Below are positions 41,619-50,629 of a DNA stretch of 64,000 nt, piece by piece. Numbering within the stretch: the first letter of the stretch is position 1; each line of letters begins with the position of its first letter. The translations under genes were made by a program, and so were the position numbers. This DNA comes from Diaminobutyricimonas sp. LJ205 (GTDB lineage Bacteria > Actinomycetota > Actinomycetes > Actinomycetales > Microbacteriaceae), in contig NZ_CP046619.1 of NCBI RefSeq assembly GCF_009755725.1, positions 1,612,001 through 1,676,000 of the forward strand. Direction: 5' to 3'. Below the pieces are notes generated by a model. It saw only the letters and a program-made list of their open reading frames with translations. It was not told where the DNA came from and made no database searches.

Positions 41619-44024
41619 TCAGACCGCGACCGGCTCCTTGTCCTGCACGGACGTCACAAGCCCTCCGATCCAGCGCGTGTGAGTGGTTTCGGGATTAGGC
41701 ACCTCGGTTCTGAGTAGCTCGAGCCGGGGCCGCACCCCGTCTGTCCGAGCCGCCGGAGGCTTGCGCGAGCCAGCGCGAAACGGTGCGATCCACTGTGCGG
41801 CGGATCCGTGGTAATCCAGATGGGCGGCCGCGTGCAGAGTCCATTGGGGGTCCCACAGGTGTGTGCGCCCCAGCGCAACAAGGTCGGCTCGGCCGGCGAG
41901 AAGGATCGAGTTGACATCGTCGTAAGACGATATGGCGCCGACGGCGATCACCGTGACACCTGTGGCATGAGCAACCCTGTTGCGGATCTTGTCTGCGAAA
42001 GGGGTTTGATAACTACGACCAAAAGCGGGCTTCTCAGCCTTAGCGATCTGGCCAGATGAAACGTCGATCCCGTCAGCGCCGTGAGCGATGAAGGCCGCCG
42101 CGATCTCCACAGCGTCCTCATCCGTGTTCCCGCCGGGAAGCCAATCATGGGCGGACAGACGCACGATCAGGGGCTTATCGGGGGGCCAAGCCGCGCGCAC
42201 GGCGTCGAACACTTCGAGGGGGTAACGCAGACGATTTTCCAGACTGCCGCCGTACTCGTCTGGACGGCGATTAGAGATGGGCGATAGAAACGATGAAAGC
42301 AGGTACCCGTGCGCAACGTGCAACTCCAGGAGGTCAAACCCTGCGTCGGCTGCGCGGCGTGTTGCAGCGACGTGTTCGTTCCGAATGCGGACAAGGTCTT
42401 CACGTGTCATCGCACGCGGCGGAATGCTCTCGGGACCGTACGGAACTGCGGACGGCGCTAAAGTCTCCCAACCGCCCTCATTTAGAGGGTCATCCATACC
42501 CTCCCACATGCGCTTGGTGGAACCCTTCCGGCCCGAGTGGCCGAGCTGAGCACCTATTTTCGCCGAGGTATTCGTGTGCACGAAGTCGACAATGCGGCGC
42601 CATGCGGCTGCTTGTTCGTCGGTATAGAGGCCCGCATCTCCGAGTGAGATACGACCGGCTTCTGATGGGGCGATCATCTCAGTCATCACCAGGCCCGCGC
42701 CGCCGATCGCCTTGCTTCCGAGATGCACGAGATGAAAGTCCCCGGGAAGACCGTCGACGGCGGAGTACATGTCCATCGCTGATACGACGATGCGATTCTT
42801 TAGTTCGAGCTTGCCGCCGATCTTGTGAGACTGGAACAGCGCTGGAGTATCCGGGTATCCACCGACTAACTCAGCGAATCCAGCTTGGACGGCGCGCGCA
42901 AATGCCTTGTCTCGGAGGGCAAGGTTATCGAATGTGATGCGCCGCGAGCGAGTGAGGAGGTTGAACGAGAATTGCAGGGGATCCTGATTCGCGTACTGCC
43001 CGATATTCTCAAACCACTCCAATGAAGCTTGAGCGGCACGTTGAGTGGAGACGACCACTGGCCGCCGCTCCCGCTCGTAGGAAGCGAGCGCGGACATCAC
43101 GTCAGGCTGTTCGTGAAGCGTTGCAGCGAGCGCGAGTGCGTCCTCCATTGCGAGCTTCGTACCGGAGCCGATGGAGAAGTGCGCGGTATGGGCTGCATCC
43201 CCAAGCAGCACGATGTTGTTGTGGCTCCATCGCTCGTTCCGGACGGTCGTAAAGTTGATCCACTTTGAGTTGTTGGTGAGTAGCGTCGCGTCTCCAAGCT
43301 CCTGCGCGAAAATCTCACGGATCCTCTCCACTGAACGCTCGTCGCTCACCCCCGGGGCGAACGCCTCGAACTCGCTGGCGTCGAATCCCGCTCGGCGCCA
43401 GACGTCTTCGTGGAGTTCGACGATGAAGGTGCTCTCGGTCGCCGAGTACGGGTAGCCGTGGACCTGCATCAGGCCCCATTCCGTTCGCTTGACGATGAAC
43501 GTGAATGCTTCGAACGCGCGGTCTATGCCGAGCCAGATGAACTTCGACTTGCGAGTGTCCAAGGAGGGCTCAAATGCGGTCGCATATTGATTCCGAACGC
43601 GCGAGTTCAGCCCGTCGGCTGCCACGACCAGATCGTGGGTTGCCGCGAGTTCCGCAACGTTTGGCGCCTCAGTTCGGAATCTGACATGGACGCCCAGGTC
43701 GTGGACGCGCTGCTGCAGTAGCAGCAGCAGGTCCTTCCTGCTCATTGCGGCGAAACCCTGTCCCCCGACCGTTTGCTTAGTACCGCCGAAGTGAATGTCG
43801 ATGTCGCTCCAACGCGCGAACTGCTGCTGCATTCCATCAAAGATCACCGTGTCGGCATTCTCGATGCCACCGAGAGTCTCATCGCTGAAGACGACGCCAA
43901 ACCCGAAAGTATCGTCCGGAGCGTTGCGCTCCCATATCGTGATCTCGTGGGCAGGGTCGAGCTGCTTGAGCAGGGATGCCAAGTACAGGCCCCCCGGCCC
44001 GCCGCCAACTACTGCAACTTTCAC
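41619..44024 (-). CDS. Aryl-CoA monooxygenase/reductase fusion (2-aminobenzoyl-CoA or salicylyl-CoA type)
   Basis: 801 residues in two enzymes. Residues 1-390 are an FAD hydroxylase with VAVVGGGPGGLYLASLLKQL at the start and LLGDAAHTAHFSIGSGTKLA as the second FAD motif. Residues ~395-770 are an old-yellow-enzyme domain (KNRIVVSAMDMYSAVDG, AQLGHSGRKGS, LHVAHGYLLSSFLSPISNRR, PDEYGGSLENR). This fusion is known for 2-aminobenzoyl-CoA monooxygenase/reductase of Azoarcus, and the same length class is annotated as salicylyl-CoA 5-hydroxylase. The GTG overlaps the stop of the aryl-CoA ligase by 4 bp. The substrate should be an aryl-CoA from that ligase. Confidence 0.88.
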   Translation of the reverse strand: MKVAVVGGGPGGLYLASLLKQLDPAHEITIWERNAPDDTFGFGVVFSDETLGGIENADTVIFDGMQQQFARWSDIDIHFGGTKQTVGGQGFAAMSRKDLLLLLQQRVHDLGVHVRFRTEAPNVAELAATHDLVVAADGLNSRVRNQYATAFEPSLDTRKSKFIWLGIDRAFEAFTFIVKRTEWGLMQVHGYPYSATESTFIVELHEDVWRRAGFDASEFEAFAPGVSDERSVERIREIFAQELGDATLLTNNSKWINFTTVRNERWSHNNIVLLGDAAHTAHFSIGSGTKLAMEDALALAATLHEQPDVMSALASYERERRPVVVSTQRAAQASLEWFENIGQYANQDPLQFSFNLLTRSRRITFDNLALRDKAFARAVQAGFAELVGGYPDTPALFQSHKIGGKLELKNRIVVSAMDMYSAVDGLPGDFHLVHLGSKAIGGAGLVMTEMIAPSEAGRISLGDAGLYTDEQAAAWRRIVDFVHTNTSAKIGAQLGHSGRKGSTKRMWEGMDDPLNEGGWETLAPSAVPYGPESIPPRAMTREDLVRIRNEHVAATRRAADAGFDLLELHVAHGYLLSSFLSPISNRRPDEYGGSLENRLRYPLEVFDAVRAAWPPDKPLIVRLSAHDWLPGGNTDEDAVEIAAAFIAHGADGIDVSSGQIAKAEKPAFGRSYQTPFADKIRNRVAHATGVTVIAVGAISSYDDVNSILLAGRADLVALGRTHLWDPQWTLHAAAHLDYHGSAAQWIAPFRAGSRKPPAARTDGVRPRLELLRTEVPNPETTHTRWIGGLVTSVQDKEPVAV

Positions 44025-45709
44025 TGTGTCGTTCCTTCCGATACCTGGATAAGGGCAGCCGCCTCTTGTTGCGCGCGCTGGCGCAGGGGAAATCGCTGAA
44101 GCTTTCCGCTGGGGTTGCGCGGCAGCACATCGACGAAATCAATCCGACGCGGGATTTTGTATGGCGCGAGGTTCGCGCGCACCGTCTGCTGAATCGACTC
44201 GCGGATGAGGTCGTCCTCCGGCACGCCCGGATGAAGAACCACGAAGGCGCTCACGATTGCACCCTTGTCCGGGTCGGGGCGCGCAACAACAGCCGATTCG
44301 ATCACGCTCGGGTGCGTGTCGATCACCGCCTCAACCTCGGGGGCTCCGACGTTGTAACCTGACGCGACAATCATGTCGTCCGAACGGGCTGCATAGGTAA
44401 AATAGCCGTCTTCGTCGCGACGATAGGTATCACCCGTGATGTTCCAGCCGTTCTGGACGTAGGCGCTCTGACGGTCGTCGGCAAGGTAACGGCAGCCCGT
44501 CGGACCGATCACGGCAAGCCGTCCCAATTCACCGGCCGCCAGTTCCTTGCCGTCGTCATCCAGCACCATTGCTCGAAACCCGGGGACGGCCTTACCGGTA
44601 GCGCCGGGGCGAATGTCGTCTCCGGAAGCGGAAATGAACACGTGGAGCATCTCGGTCGCGCCGATGCCATCGATCAGGCGCAGTCCGCACGCCTGCTCGA
44701 CTGCGTCAAACGTCTCCTTCGGCAAGTGCTCACCTGCCGAAACCCCCACCCGTAACTTACCCAGAGCGGCCTCGCGTCCCTCCTTGAGCATCGTCCGATA
44801 GCCGGTGGGGGCGGTAAACAGCACGTTCACTCCTTCGTGTTCGATGGCGTCAGCGAGGGCGGCTGGACTGGTCCTCTCTATGAGGAAGGTCGAGGCTCCA
44901 AACCGCATTGGGAAGATCACTAGACCGCCCAGCCCGAACGTGAACGCGAGCGGCGGGGATCCTGCGATCACGTCATCGGGACGGATGCCAAGAGTGTGGT
45001 GAGCGAACGTGTCGGCAATGGCCAGGATGTCGCGGTGAAAGTGCGCCGTGATCTTCGGCTCACCTGTAGTTCCCGAGGTGGAACCCAGCAATACAACGTC
45101 GTCGGCAGCGGTCTCTACGGCGACAAAATCTCGGAGTTTCGTGGCCGAAGCGCCGATAAGCTGGTCGTCCAAACCGCCGAGGATCACGACTGACACATCC
45201 GAGCCGATTGATCCCTCGAGTTCGGAGGCGAAGCGGTGGTCCGCGACGGCGAGGCTCGGGCGGGTCCGTTCCGCGACCTTGCTTATCTCGGTATGCCGCC
45301 ATGCAACCATGGTGGTGACGGCAATGGCGCCGGCCTTGACTACGGCCAACCAGGTGATCACCGCCCACGGATTATTGGGAATCCGCAGCAATACCCGATT
45401 GCCCGGCACAATCCCGTAGTCCTCGGTAAGCAGACGGGCTACTTGGTTCACGCGGTTCTGGAGTTCGCCGTAGGTCCAGACATTGCCCTGGTCCTCAGGC
45501 ATGCCCCAGTCCTGATCTACTGGCGCCCGCAGTGCTACTTGATCGGGTCCGAATCGTGCCACCGTGTGATCGAGAAGGAAATCAGCGGCGTTGAGCCGCT
45601 CAGGGTACTGAAGTTCGGGCAGAGTGAACTCCAAGGTCGGCCAGAGGTGCTCCGGCGGCAGGTTGTCACGCGCAAAGGTGTCGAGGTGAGCGGATGGCGT
45701 CAGCGGCAT
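44021..45709 (-). CDS. Aryl-CoA ligase (2-aminobenzoate/benzoate-CoA ligase type)
   Basis: 562 residues of the ANL superfamily. The N-terminus TLEFTLPELQYPERLNAADF is typical of aminobenzoate/benzoate-CoA ligases. The AMP-binding loop is VVLLGSTSGTTGEPKITAHF, followed by LIDGIGATEMLHVFISA and the C-terminal catalytic lysine in DVLPRNPSGKLQRFP. It activates an aromatic carboxylate with ATP and CoA. Coupled translation with the monooxygenase gene supports a two-step pathway. Which aromatic acid it prefers cannot be read from sequence alone. Confidence 0.88.
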   Translation of the reverse strand: MPLTPSAHLDTFARDNLPPEHLWPTLEFTLPELQYPERLNAADFLLDHTVARFGPDQVALRAPVDQDWGMPEDQGNVWTYGELQNRVNQVARLLTEDYGIVPGNRVLLRIPNNPWAVITWLAVVKAGAIAVTTMVAWRHTEISKVAERTRPSLAVADHRFASELEGSIGSDVSVVILGGLDDQLIGASATKLRDFVAVETAADDVVLLGSTSGTTGEPKITAHFHRDILAIADTFAHHTLGIRPDDVIAGSPPLAFTFGLGGLVIFPMRFGASTFLIERTSPAALADAIEHEGVNVLFTAPTGYRTMLKEGREAALGKLRVGVSAGEHLPKETFDAVEQACGLRLIDGIGATEMLHVFISASGDDIRPGATGKAVPGFRAMVLDDDGKELAAGELGRLAVIGPTGCRYLADDRQSAYVQNGWNITGDTYRRDEDGYFTYAARSDDMIVASGYNVGAPEVEAVIDTHPSVIESAVVARPDPDKGAIVSAFVVLHPGVPEDDLIRESIQQTVRANLAPYKIPRRIDFVDVLPRNPSGKLQRFPLRQRAQQEAAALIQVSEGTTQ

Positions 45710-45736
45710 CGCGGTATCTCCTTCATAAGGCAGCGG

Positions 45737-46618
45737 TCAGTACTGTCGAATTAGGCCCTCTTGCGCCACGGTGGCCACGAGTGCACCCGAACGTGCGAAG
45801 AAGCGACCAAAATTGAGGCCGCGCCCGTTCTGGACGCCCACAGCTTCCTGGACATAGAGAAGCCAGTCGTCGGCGCGCGAGTCGCCGTGAAACCACATCG
45901 CGTGGTCGAGGCTTGCAGTTGTCAGGCCGGGTGAGGACCAGTTCAGGCCGAGAACCCGAAGCGACGGTTCGAGGATCGTGTAATCGCACACGTAGCTTGT
46001 GGCGAGGCGGTGAATGTGCATGTCATCGGGAAGATCACTGAACGCCCGAACCCAGACGGCTTGGTGTGGCGATGCCTCCCCCTCCACCGCGAGATAGACG
46101 GGACCGGGGACGTGCCTGAGATCGAAGCTCCGGCCGGCCGACCAGTATGCAGCCGCATCGCCTCGGACAGCGCCAAGGTACTCGGCCGAACTCGGTACAT
46201 CTTCCGGCGCCGGCACGTCGGGCATCTGGGGAGAATACTTTGGACCTTCCTCCGGAACCTGAAACGACGCGGTGGTAACGAATACGGGTTTGTCGGATTG
46301 GTAGCCTCGAACGTGTCGGGTCGAGTACGCGCGGCCGTCCCGGAGAAGTTCGACTTCATAGCGCACCTCAGCACCGATCTCAACCGGACGCAGGAACGCA
46401 CTGTGCAGGGAGTGCAAGTTTCGGTCTTCTCCGACCGTAGCCATCGCGGCGGCAGCGGCCTGCGCGACCATGTCTCCGCCGTAGGCCTTCGGCCAAGGGA
46501 CATACTGCGGAAGGGCAGTGAAGGCGCGATCAAACACCTGCGCTTCAACCTCGGTGAGCGACACCGCCTGCAAGAACCGGGCCGCTGTTAGGTCAGCACC
46601 AACTTGTGAGGTCGTCAT
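45737..46618 (-). CDS. TesB-type acyl-CoA thioesterase II
   Basis: 293 residues with two hotdog repeats. Conserved parts are FTALPQYVPWPKAYGGDMVA and SLHSAFLRPVEIGAEVRYEV in the first and LGLNWSSPGLTTASLDHAMW in the second (Asp of the TesB active site). The C-terminal NGRGLNFGRFFARSGALVAT is a strong TesB signature. In this context it would hydrolyse an aryl-CoA or hydroxyaryl-CoA product, as expected if the operon makes gentisate from gentisyl-CoA, or act as a CoA-recycling valve. It is the first gene of the thioesterase-ligase-monooxygenase operon. Confidence 0.88.
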   Translation of the reverse strand: MTTSQVGADLTAARFLQAVSLTEVEAQVFDRAFTALPQYVPWPKAYGGDMVAQAAAAAMATVGEDRNLHSLHSAFLRPVEIGAEVRYEVELLRDGRAYSTRHVRGYQSDKPVFVTTASFQVPEEGPKYSPQMPDVPAPEDVPSSAEYLGAVRGDAAAYWSAGRSFDLRHVPGPVYLAVEGEASPHQAVWVRAFSDLPDDMHIHRLATSYVCDYTILEPSLRVLGLNWSSPGLTTASLDHAMWFHGDSRADDWLLYVQEAVGVQNGRGLNFGRFFARSGALVATVAQEGLIRQY

Positions 46619-46953
46619 CTAGTTTCCTCTCGTGTCCTCGTCTTGAGGTCGGTCGGGACGACCGTGTGATTCAGCGCGAGCACAGTGGTGCAGGTTGCAA
46701 CCCACGGGAAAGCTTGTCGCACGATCGTGCCCTGAACCGGAACGCAGGAAGCACCTACCACTTGGGTGGGTTCGGCCCTGCGGCATACGCCCGTGTTGTT
46801 CCGGCGCGGGGTGCGCAATCGCATTGACAACTCCTTGTGCAGCCGGAAGTTCCCCGGGTGTGAGGAGTATGTCACAATCTAGACGTGCGTTACAAAATCA
46901 TCATAATTACGCATGCGCCACAGTACTCAAGTGTCACTCATAAGGAGATCGTG
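46619..46953. promoter_or_regulatory. Divergent control region between the thioesterase and RidA genes
   Basis: 335 bp, AT-rich near the RidA gene. TGCGT (46886-46890) and ACGCA (46909-46913) flank an AT-rich centre, TTACAAAATCATCATAATT, an imperfect palindrome suitable as an operator for the PaaX-type regulator encoded nearby. A strong AAGGAG box precedes the RidA start. No other gene is visible here. Confidence 0.45.
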
Positions 46954-47364
46954 ATGTCCCGCAAGATCGTGAACCCACCAGCGCTAGCGAAGCCGATCGG
47001 CTTCGCCCATGGCGTAGCGGCGGGTCCGTTTGTCTACCTCGGAGGCCAGACCGCTCTCGACGCGGAAGGTCGAATCGTCCCTGGCGGAATCGTCGAACAG
47101 TTTGAACGCGCGTTCAGCAACGTTCTGACCACACTTCGTGAGGCCGGGGGCGAATCGTCGGACCTCGTCGATGTGACGATCTACCTCACGGATGTGGATG
47201 ACTACCAACGCAATGGGCGAGAGATTGGTCGTAAGTGGCGGGAGATGGCCGGCACCGACTACCCCGCGATGGCGGGCATTGGTGTCACGAGGCTCTGGCA
47301 GCAAGAAGCATTGATCGAGATCCAAGCCGTCGCGTACATCGCGGACGGTGCTTCCGATGGATAG
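46954..47364 (+). CDS. RidA-family enamine/imine deaminase
   Basis: 136 residues from an ATG with AAGGAG 7 nt upstream. The family pattern is visible: KPIGFAHGVAAGPFVYLGGQ, VEQFERAFSNVLTTLREAGG, VDVTIYLTDVDDYQRNG and the C-terminal ALIEIQAVAYI with the catalytic-site Glu. The usual Arg of IPxTRL-type RidA is present in GIGVTRLWQQEALIE. RidA proteins hydrolyse reactive enamines and imines. The predicted product of the aryl-CoA monooxygenase with a 2-amino substrate is an enamine, so this enzyme may act directly in the pathway. It is divergent from the thioesterase operon. Confidence 0.88.
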   Translation: MSRKIVNPPALAKPIGFAHGVAAGPFVYLGGQTALDAEGRIVPGGIVEQFERAFSNVLTTLREAGGESSDLVDVTIYLTDVDDYQRNGREIGRKWREMAGTDYPAMAGIGVTRLWQQEALIEIQAVAYIADGASDG

Positions 47365-47761
47365 CGGCACGGACAGGATCATTGTTTGTCGGAAGCTCGA
47401 CAACGAATTCCCGTCGGAGTCCCAGGGAGCAGTGTTTCGGATGCCCGGAACTTTTTGTCGGAGGCGCAGTGCGTGACGCGATAGCGTCGTTCAACGCAAG
47501 AGTCGGGGGTGGGGCGCGGTCCCGCAGAGTCTGAGCGAGCGCGGACGACCGGCCTCATCCCGTGCGCAGCGGCCGGCTCGGAACGGCTGTCGCGCCAGCC
47601 ATGCGGTCATGTTCCGTCTGCCAAACCTGCCGTGGGGCTCGGTCGTCGGCCGAAAGCGTCGGCGATGAAACCGCTGCGTTCGAGTTCAACATCTCAACTG
47701 AGGCGCCGTCGACGTCTCTTTGGGCCCCCGCGACATCCAGCAAGGCCAACACGATTGCGCG
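47365..47761. other. Gap without a recognised gene
   Basis: 397 bp between RidA and the convergent PaaX gene. Frames on both strands are short and overlap without a ribosome binding site. Repeated TTTGTCGG/TTTTTGTCGG words near 47386 and 47451 are the only structure noticed. No terminator hairpin is evident. Confidence 0.4.
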
Positions 47762-48610
47762 CTAACGAGCGCTCGCACGCTCCCGCGAAGTGAGCTCGGC
47801 TGCGAAGTCCCAAGCTCGGTCGGCATAGCGTTCCGAGAACGACCGGAAATAGGGAACCGTCGCCTTCCCGGGCCAATTGCTCGGGAGCAACTCGAAGGGG
47901 AGACCGGGATCAACATAAGAGATCGCGCGCCAAGCGTCGATGCAGTTGACGTAGCGGCGAAACGCCTCGGCGTCGCCGGGGGGCGATCCTTCCAGTAATT
48001 GCTCCGCCCGGATGGCGAATTCTGCGTGTCGCTCGGCAATACGCGGGAGATCCCACCATTGGGCGATCGAATCTTCGATAGCTCCGTCGACGGTCGGCAG
48101 ATCCGATCGAAACAGAACCGCGAACTTCCGAATTTCGAGGTCATCGAGGATGTCCAGGACCTCCTCGCGGAGATAGTCCGGGCAGATCCAAAGTGCTGGG
48201 GATACTGTGCCGCAGCCGATACGCGACAGCCTACGTCGCAGCTGGGCGCGATCAGCTCGAAGCGTTTCAGGCAGCGAGAAGGAGATAACGCACCACGGAT
48301 CGTCCGGGTGCATCACCCTGACCTCGAAGATACGCTGATCGCCTCGATCAAAGAGACGCTCAGACTGCGGGGTGAGCGCGTACCCTGCTATCCCCTCGCG
48401 CTTTTCTTTCACAAGAATCCCGCCCTTGCCCAAGCGTGTTACGGCCGTGCGAGCCAGGGGTTCTGAAAGTCCTGCGTACGTGGCCATAGCCACGAGATCC
48501 GCGGCCGCAATCCATCCACCGAGCCGACGTACATAAAGGCCGGTGATGCTGAGCACAATCGAAGTCGCACTTCCCGTCCGGGGACTCGGCTCATCCGAGG
48601 ACACAGCCAC
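47762..48610 (-). CDS. PaaX-family transcriptional regulator
   Basis: 282 residues. The N-terminal winged helix (SIVLSITGLYVRRLGGWIAA, then GLSEPLARTAVTRLGKGGIL and GIAGYALTP) matches PaaX. The central domain has WCVISFSLPETLRADRAQLR followed by RRLSRIGCGTVSPALWI, and the C-terminal PaaX_C is FRRYVNCIDAWRAISYVDPG. PaaX represses phenylacetate degradation and is induced by the CoA thioester of the substrate. An aryl-CoA is the expected inducer here, consistent with the CoA ligase operon. The GTG 48610 start lies about 180 bp from the next gene's stop. Confidence 0.88.
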   Translation of the reverse strand: MAVSSDEPSPRTGSATSIVLSITGLYVRRLGGWIAAADLVAMATYAGLSEPLARTAVTRLGKGGILVKEKREGIAGYALTPQSERLFDRGDQRIFEVRVMHPDDPWCVISFSLPETLRADRAQLRRRLSRIGCGTVSPALWICPDYLREEVLDILDDLEIRKFAVLFRSDLPTVDGAIEDSIAQWWDLPRIAERHAEFAIRAEQLLEGSPPGDAEAFRRYVNCIDAWRAISYVDPGLPFELLPSNWPGKATVPYFRSFSERYADRAWDFAAELTSRERASAR

Positions 48611-48793
48611 GTGCGCGCCACCTTCCGGCCACCGAAATCAAGGACAGTGTGCAGCCTCCGCCGCGTGGATCCCGCGATACCTGGGGGCTGTTCGTGGAGA
48701 ATCCTATCCCAAGCGTGACATGGCCGGCTTCTGGGCAACGGTGGGACCGTCGATCCAGGGCCGACCATGCCCGCCTGGGATGTGGTGAGTGCG

Positions 48794-50518
48794 TCAGGCC
48801 TCGTAGACGACCTTGCCGCCGACGATTGTCGTCGTGACGGCGATCGTCCCTACTTCGTCCACCTCGCACTCGAAGGGGTCCCTATCCAGGACCGCCAGAT
48901 CGGCGAAGGCTCCCTGCCTGAGCGAGCCGATGTCGGGCCAGCGCAGCACATCGGCACCGACAGATGTCCATGCCGCTATCGCCTCCCGCCGGGAAAGACT
49001 GTGGTGCTCGGTGGTCAGCTTCCGTCCCGATCCGGCAAGCTCGAGGCGCTCGGCCAGCTGTATGTGCATGAACGGCTGCCCGGGCCCCCAGTCCGTACCG
49101 TGCGCGGTGGGGATCCCGGCGTCGCGCCACCTCGCCAGCGGCGTGGCATCCGCCAGAAGGTGTTCGCCGATCCGCTCGACGTACATGTCGCCGTGCGACC
49201 AGGTGAAGCCGACAGAGGTGGTTGCCTTCACTCCCAGCGCTGCGTACCGTTCCATCGTGCGCGGAGTGACGACGGGCGCGTGCGCGATGAGCCAGCCGTG
49301 CCGGCGAATCGCCTCTACAACCCGAGGTTGCTCGAGAACCTCGAAAATCGCGTCGGTCACGCCACCGCCATCATGCAGAACCGCGTGAATGCCCTGGTCT
49401 GCACAGAATTCGATGAACGAGCGAGCCTTCTCGAAGGACACGAAATGCGCACCCTTGGTGGGGTTGCCGTAGGGATCGGAGTATGGCTCGATGGTCGGCG
49501 AAGTGCCGCCCCAGATCATGCCGCCCCAGCCGGTGGCGAGCGAGTCGAAGCGCAGCCATTCGTCGCCAGGGCCGAGTTCGACCGCGAGCTCCTGCAGGAA
49601 CTCCACGTACTCCGCCGTCGTGAACGGTTGACGAAGGACATCGCGCATCTCGTCTTGCAGGGCGCCAGCCACCCGTACCGTGAGCTCGGCATTGCGATGA
49701 AGCTCACGATAGAGCTCGAGCTGCGGAACAGTCATGTAGTGCGGTTCATAGATCGTGGTCACGCCAAGGGCGTTCTGCGAGCGCAGGGCGCTGCGAACCC
49801 CGTCGAGTTGCTCGGCATGTGAGAGCTGCGCCCTGGGGATCTTCGACAAGATCTGTCCCCAATACGGGTCCAGGTTGAAGTCGAACGTCACGGATCCTCG
49901 GAAGATCCCGGTGAGCCGGCCGGCGTGATCCTTGTCGACCCAGACGTCGGCGACTCGTTCCGGCATCCGATCGTTCAGCCCGAGCAGCTGCAGCGCCATG
50001 GAGTTCATTGAGCAGATGTTCGGGGTCCGTGGCGCGGTCGCCTCGATCACGATCGGGTGCTCAGCCGACGCTCGGTCGAGCACATGACGATCGGGCATGG
50101 TTCGTTCTTTGAGATCGCGGTAGGTGCGCTTCACGTAGTAGCGGCGGTCGCCGATTGGCGTCGCTCGAATCCAGGTTCCCGGCGGCACGGTGCGAGCGTG
50201 GGCGGCGATGAGGGCGATGATCTCGTCGTAATCGGCCGCTTCGGAGATGTCGACGACGCTGGCATCCTTCACGCCGTAGTGAAGGGCATGCGGATGCGTG
50301 TCCACGAGGCCCGGAATTACCGAACGGCCTTCAAGGTCGATCTCGAGCGTCGACCTGCCTGCGGCAGTTCGGACCTCGTCGATGTCGCCGATTGCCTGGA
50401 CCCGCCCGTCCTGGACGAGGATCGCGGAGTGAACTCCGTGGTCGTCTCCCATCGGGTGAATCGATCCGCCATGCAGTATGTACGCTTCAGCCTGACCAAC
50501 GTCGGACATTGCACTCAT
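48794..50518 (-). CDS. YtcJ-like metal-dependent amidohydrolase (amidohydrolase family 3)
   Basis: 574 residues. The metal-binding HxH is in IPGLVDTHPHALHYGVKDAS; further ligands are in the central TIYEPHYMTV and LIAHAPVVTPRT region, and the last Asp is in GIPTAHGTDWGPGQPFM. The C-terminal beta domain ends in TTIVGGKVVYEA. YtcJ-like enzymes hydrolyse C-N bonds, and some act on N-substituted formamides. The ATG 50518 has AGAGG 6 nt upstream. It follows the frameshifted solute-binding gene in the same direction. Confidence 0.85.
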   Translation of the reverse strand: MSAMSDVGQAEAYILHGGSIHPMGDDHGVHSAILVQDGRVQAIGDIDEVRTAAGRSTLEIDLEGRSVIPGLVDTHPHALHYGVKDASVVDISEAADYDEIIALIAAHARTVPPGTWIRATPIGDRRYYVKRTYRDLKERTMPDRHVLDRASAEHPIVIEATAPRTPNICSMNSMALQLLGLNDRMPERVADVWVDKDHAGRLTGIFRGSVTFDFNLDPYWGQILSKIPRAQLSHAEQLDGVRSALRSQNALGVTTIYEPHYMTVPQLELYRELHRNAELTVRVAGALQDEMRDVLRQPFTTAEYVEFLQELAVELGPGDEWLRFDSLATGWGGMIWGGTSPTIEPYSDPYGNPTKGAHFVSFEKARSFIEFCADQGIHAVLHDGGGVTDAIFEVLEQPRVVEAIRRHGWLIAHAPVVTPRTMERYAALGVKATTSVGFTWSHGDMYVERIGEHLLADATPLARWRDAGIPTAHGTDWGPGQPFMHIQLAERLELAGSGRKLTTEHHSLSRREAIAAWTSVGADVLRWPDIGSLRQGAFADLAVLDRDPFECEVDEVGTIAVTTTIVGGKVVYEA

Positions 50519-50629
50519 GATGACCTCTTTCTTTGTCAGCCACGTATGCGGTGGCGCCGTGCTGTCGCGCACCGGCGCCACCACATGCGGGGCTGGATCG
50601 AACTTGGCCCTTAGGCCTCTGCGTTGTTG

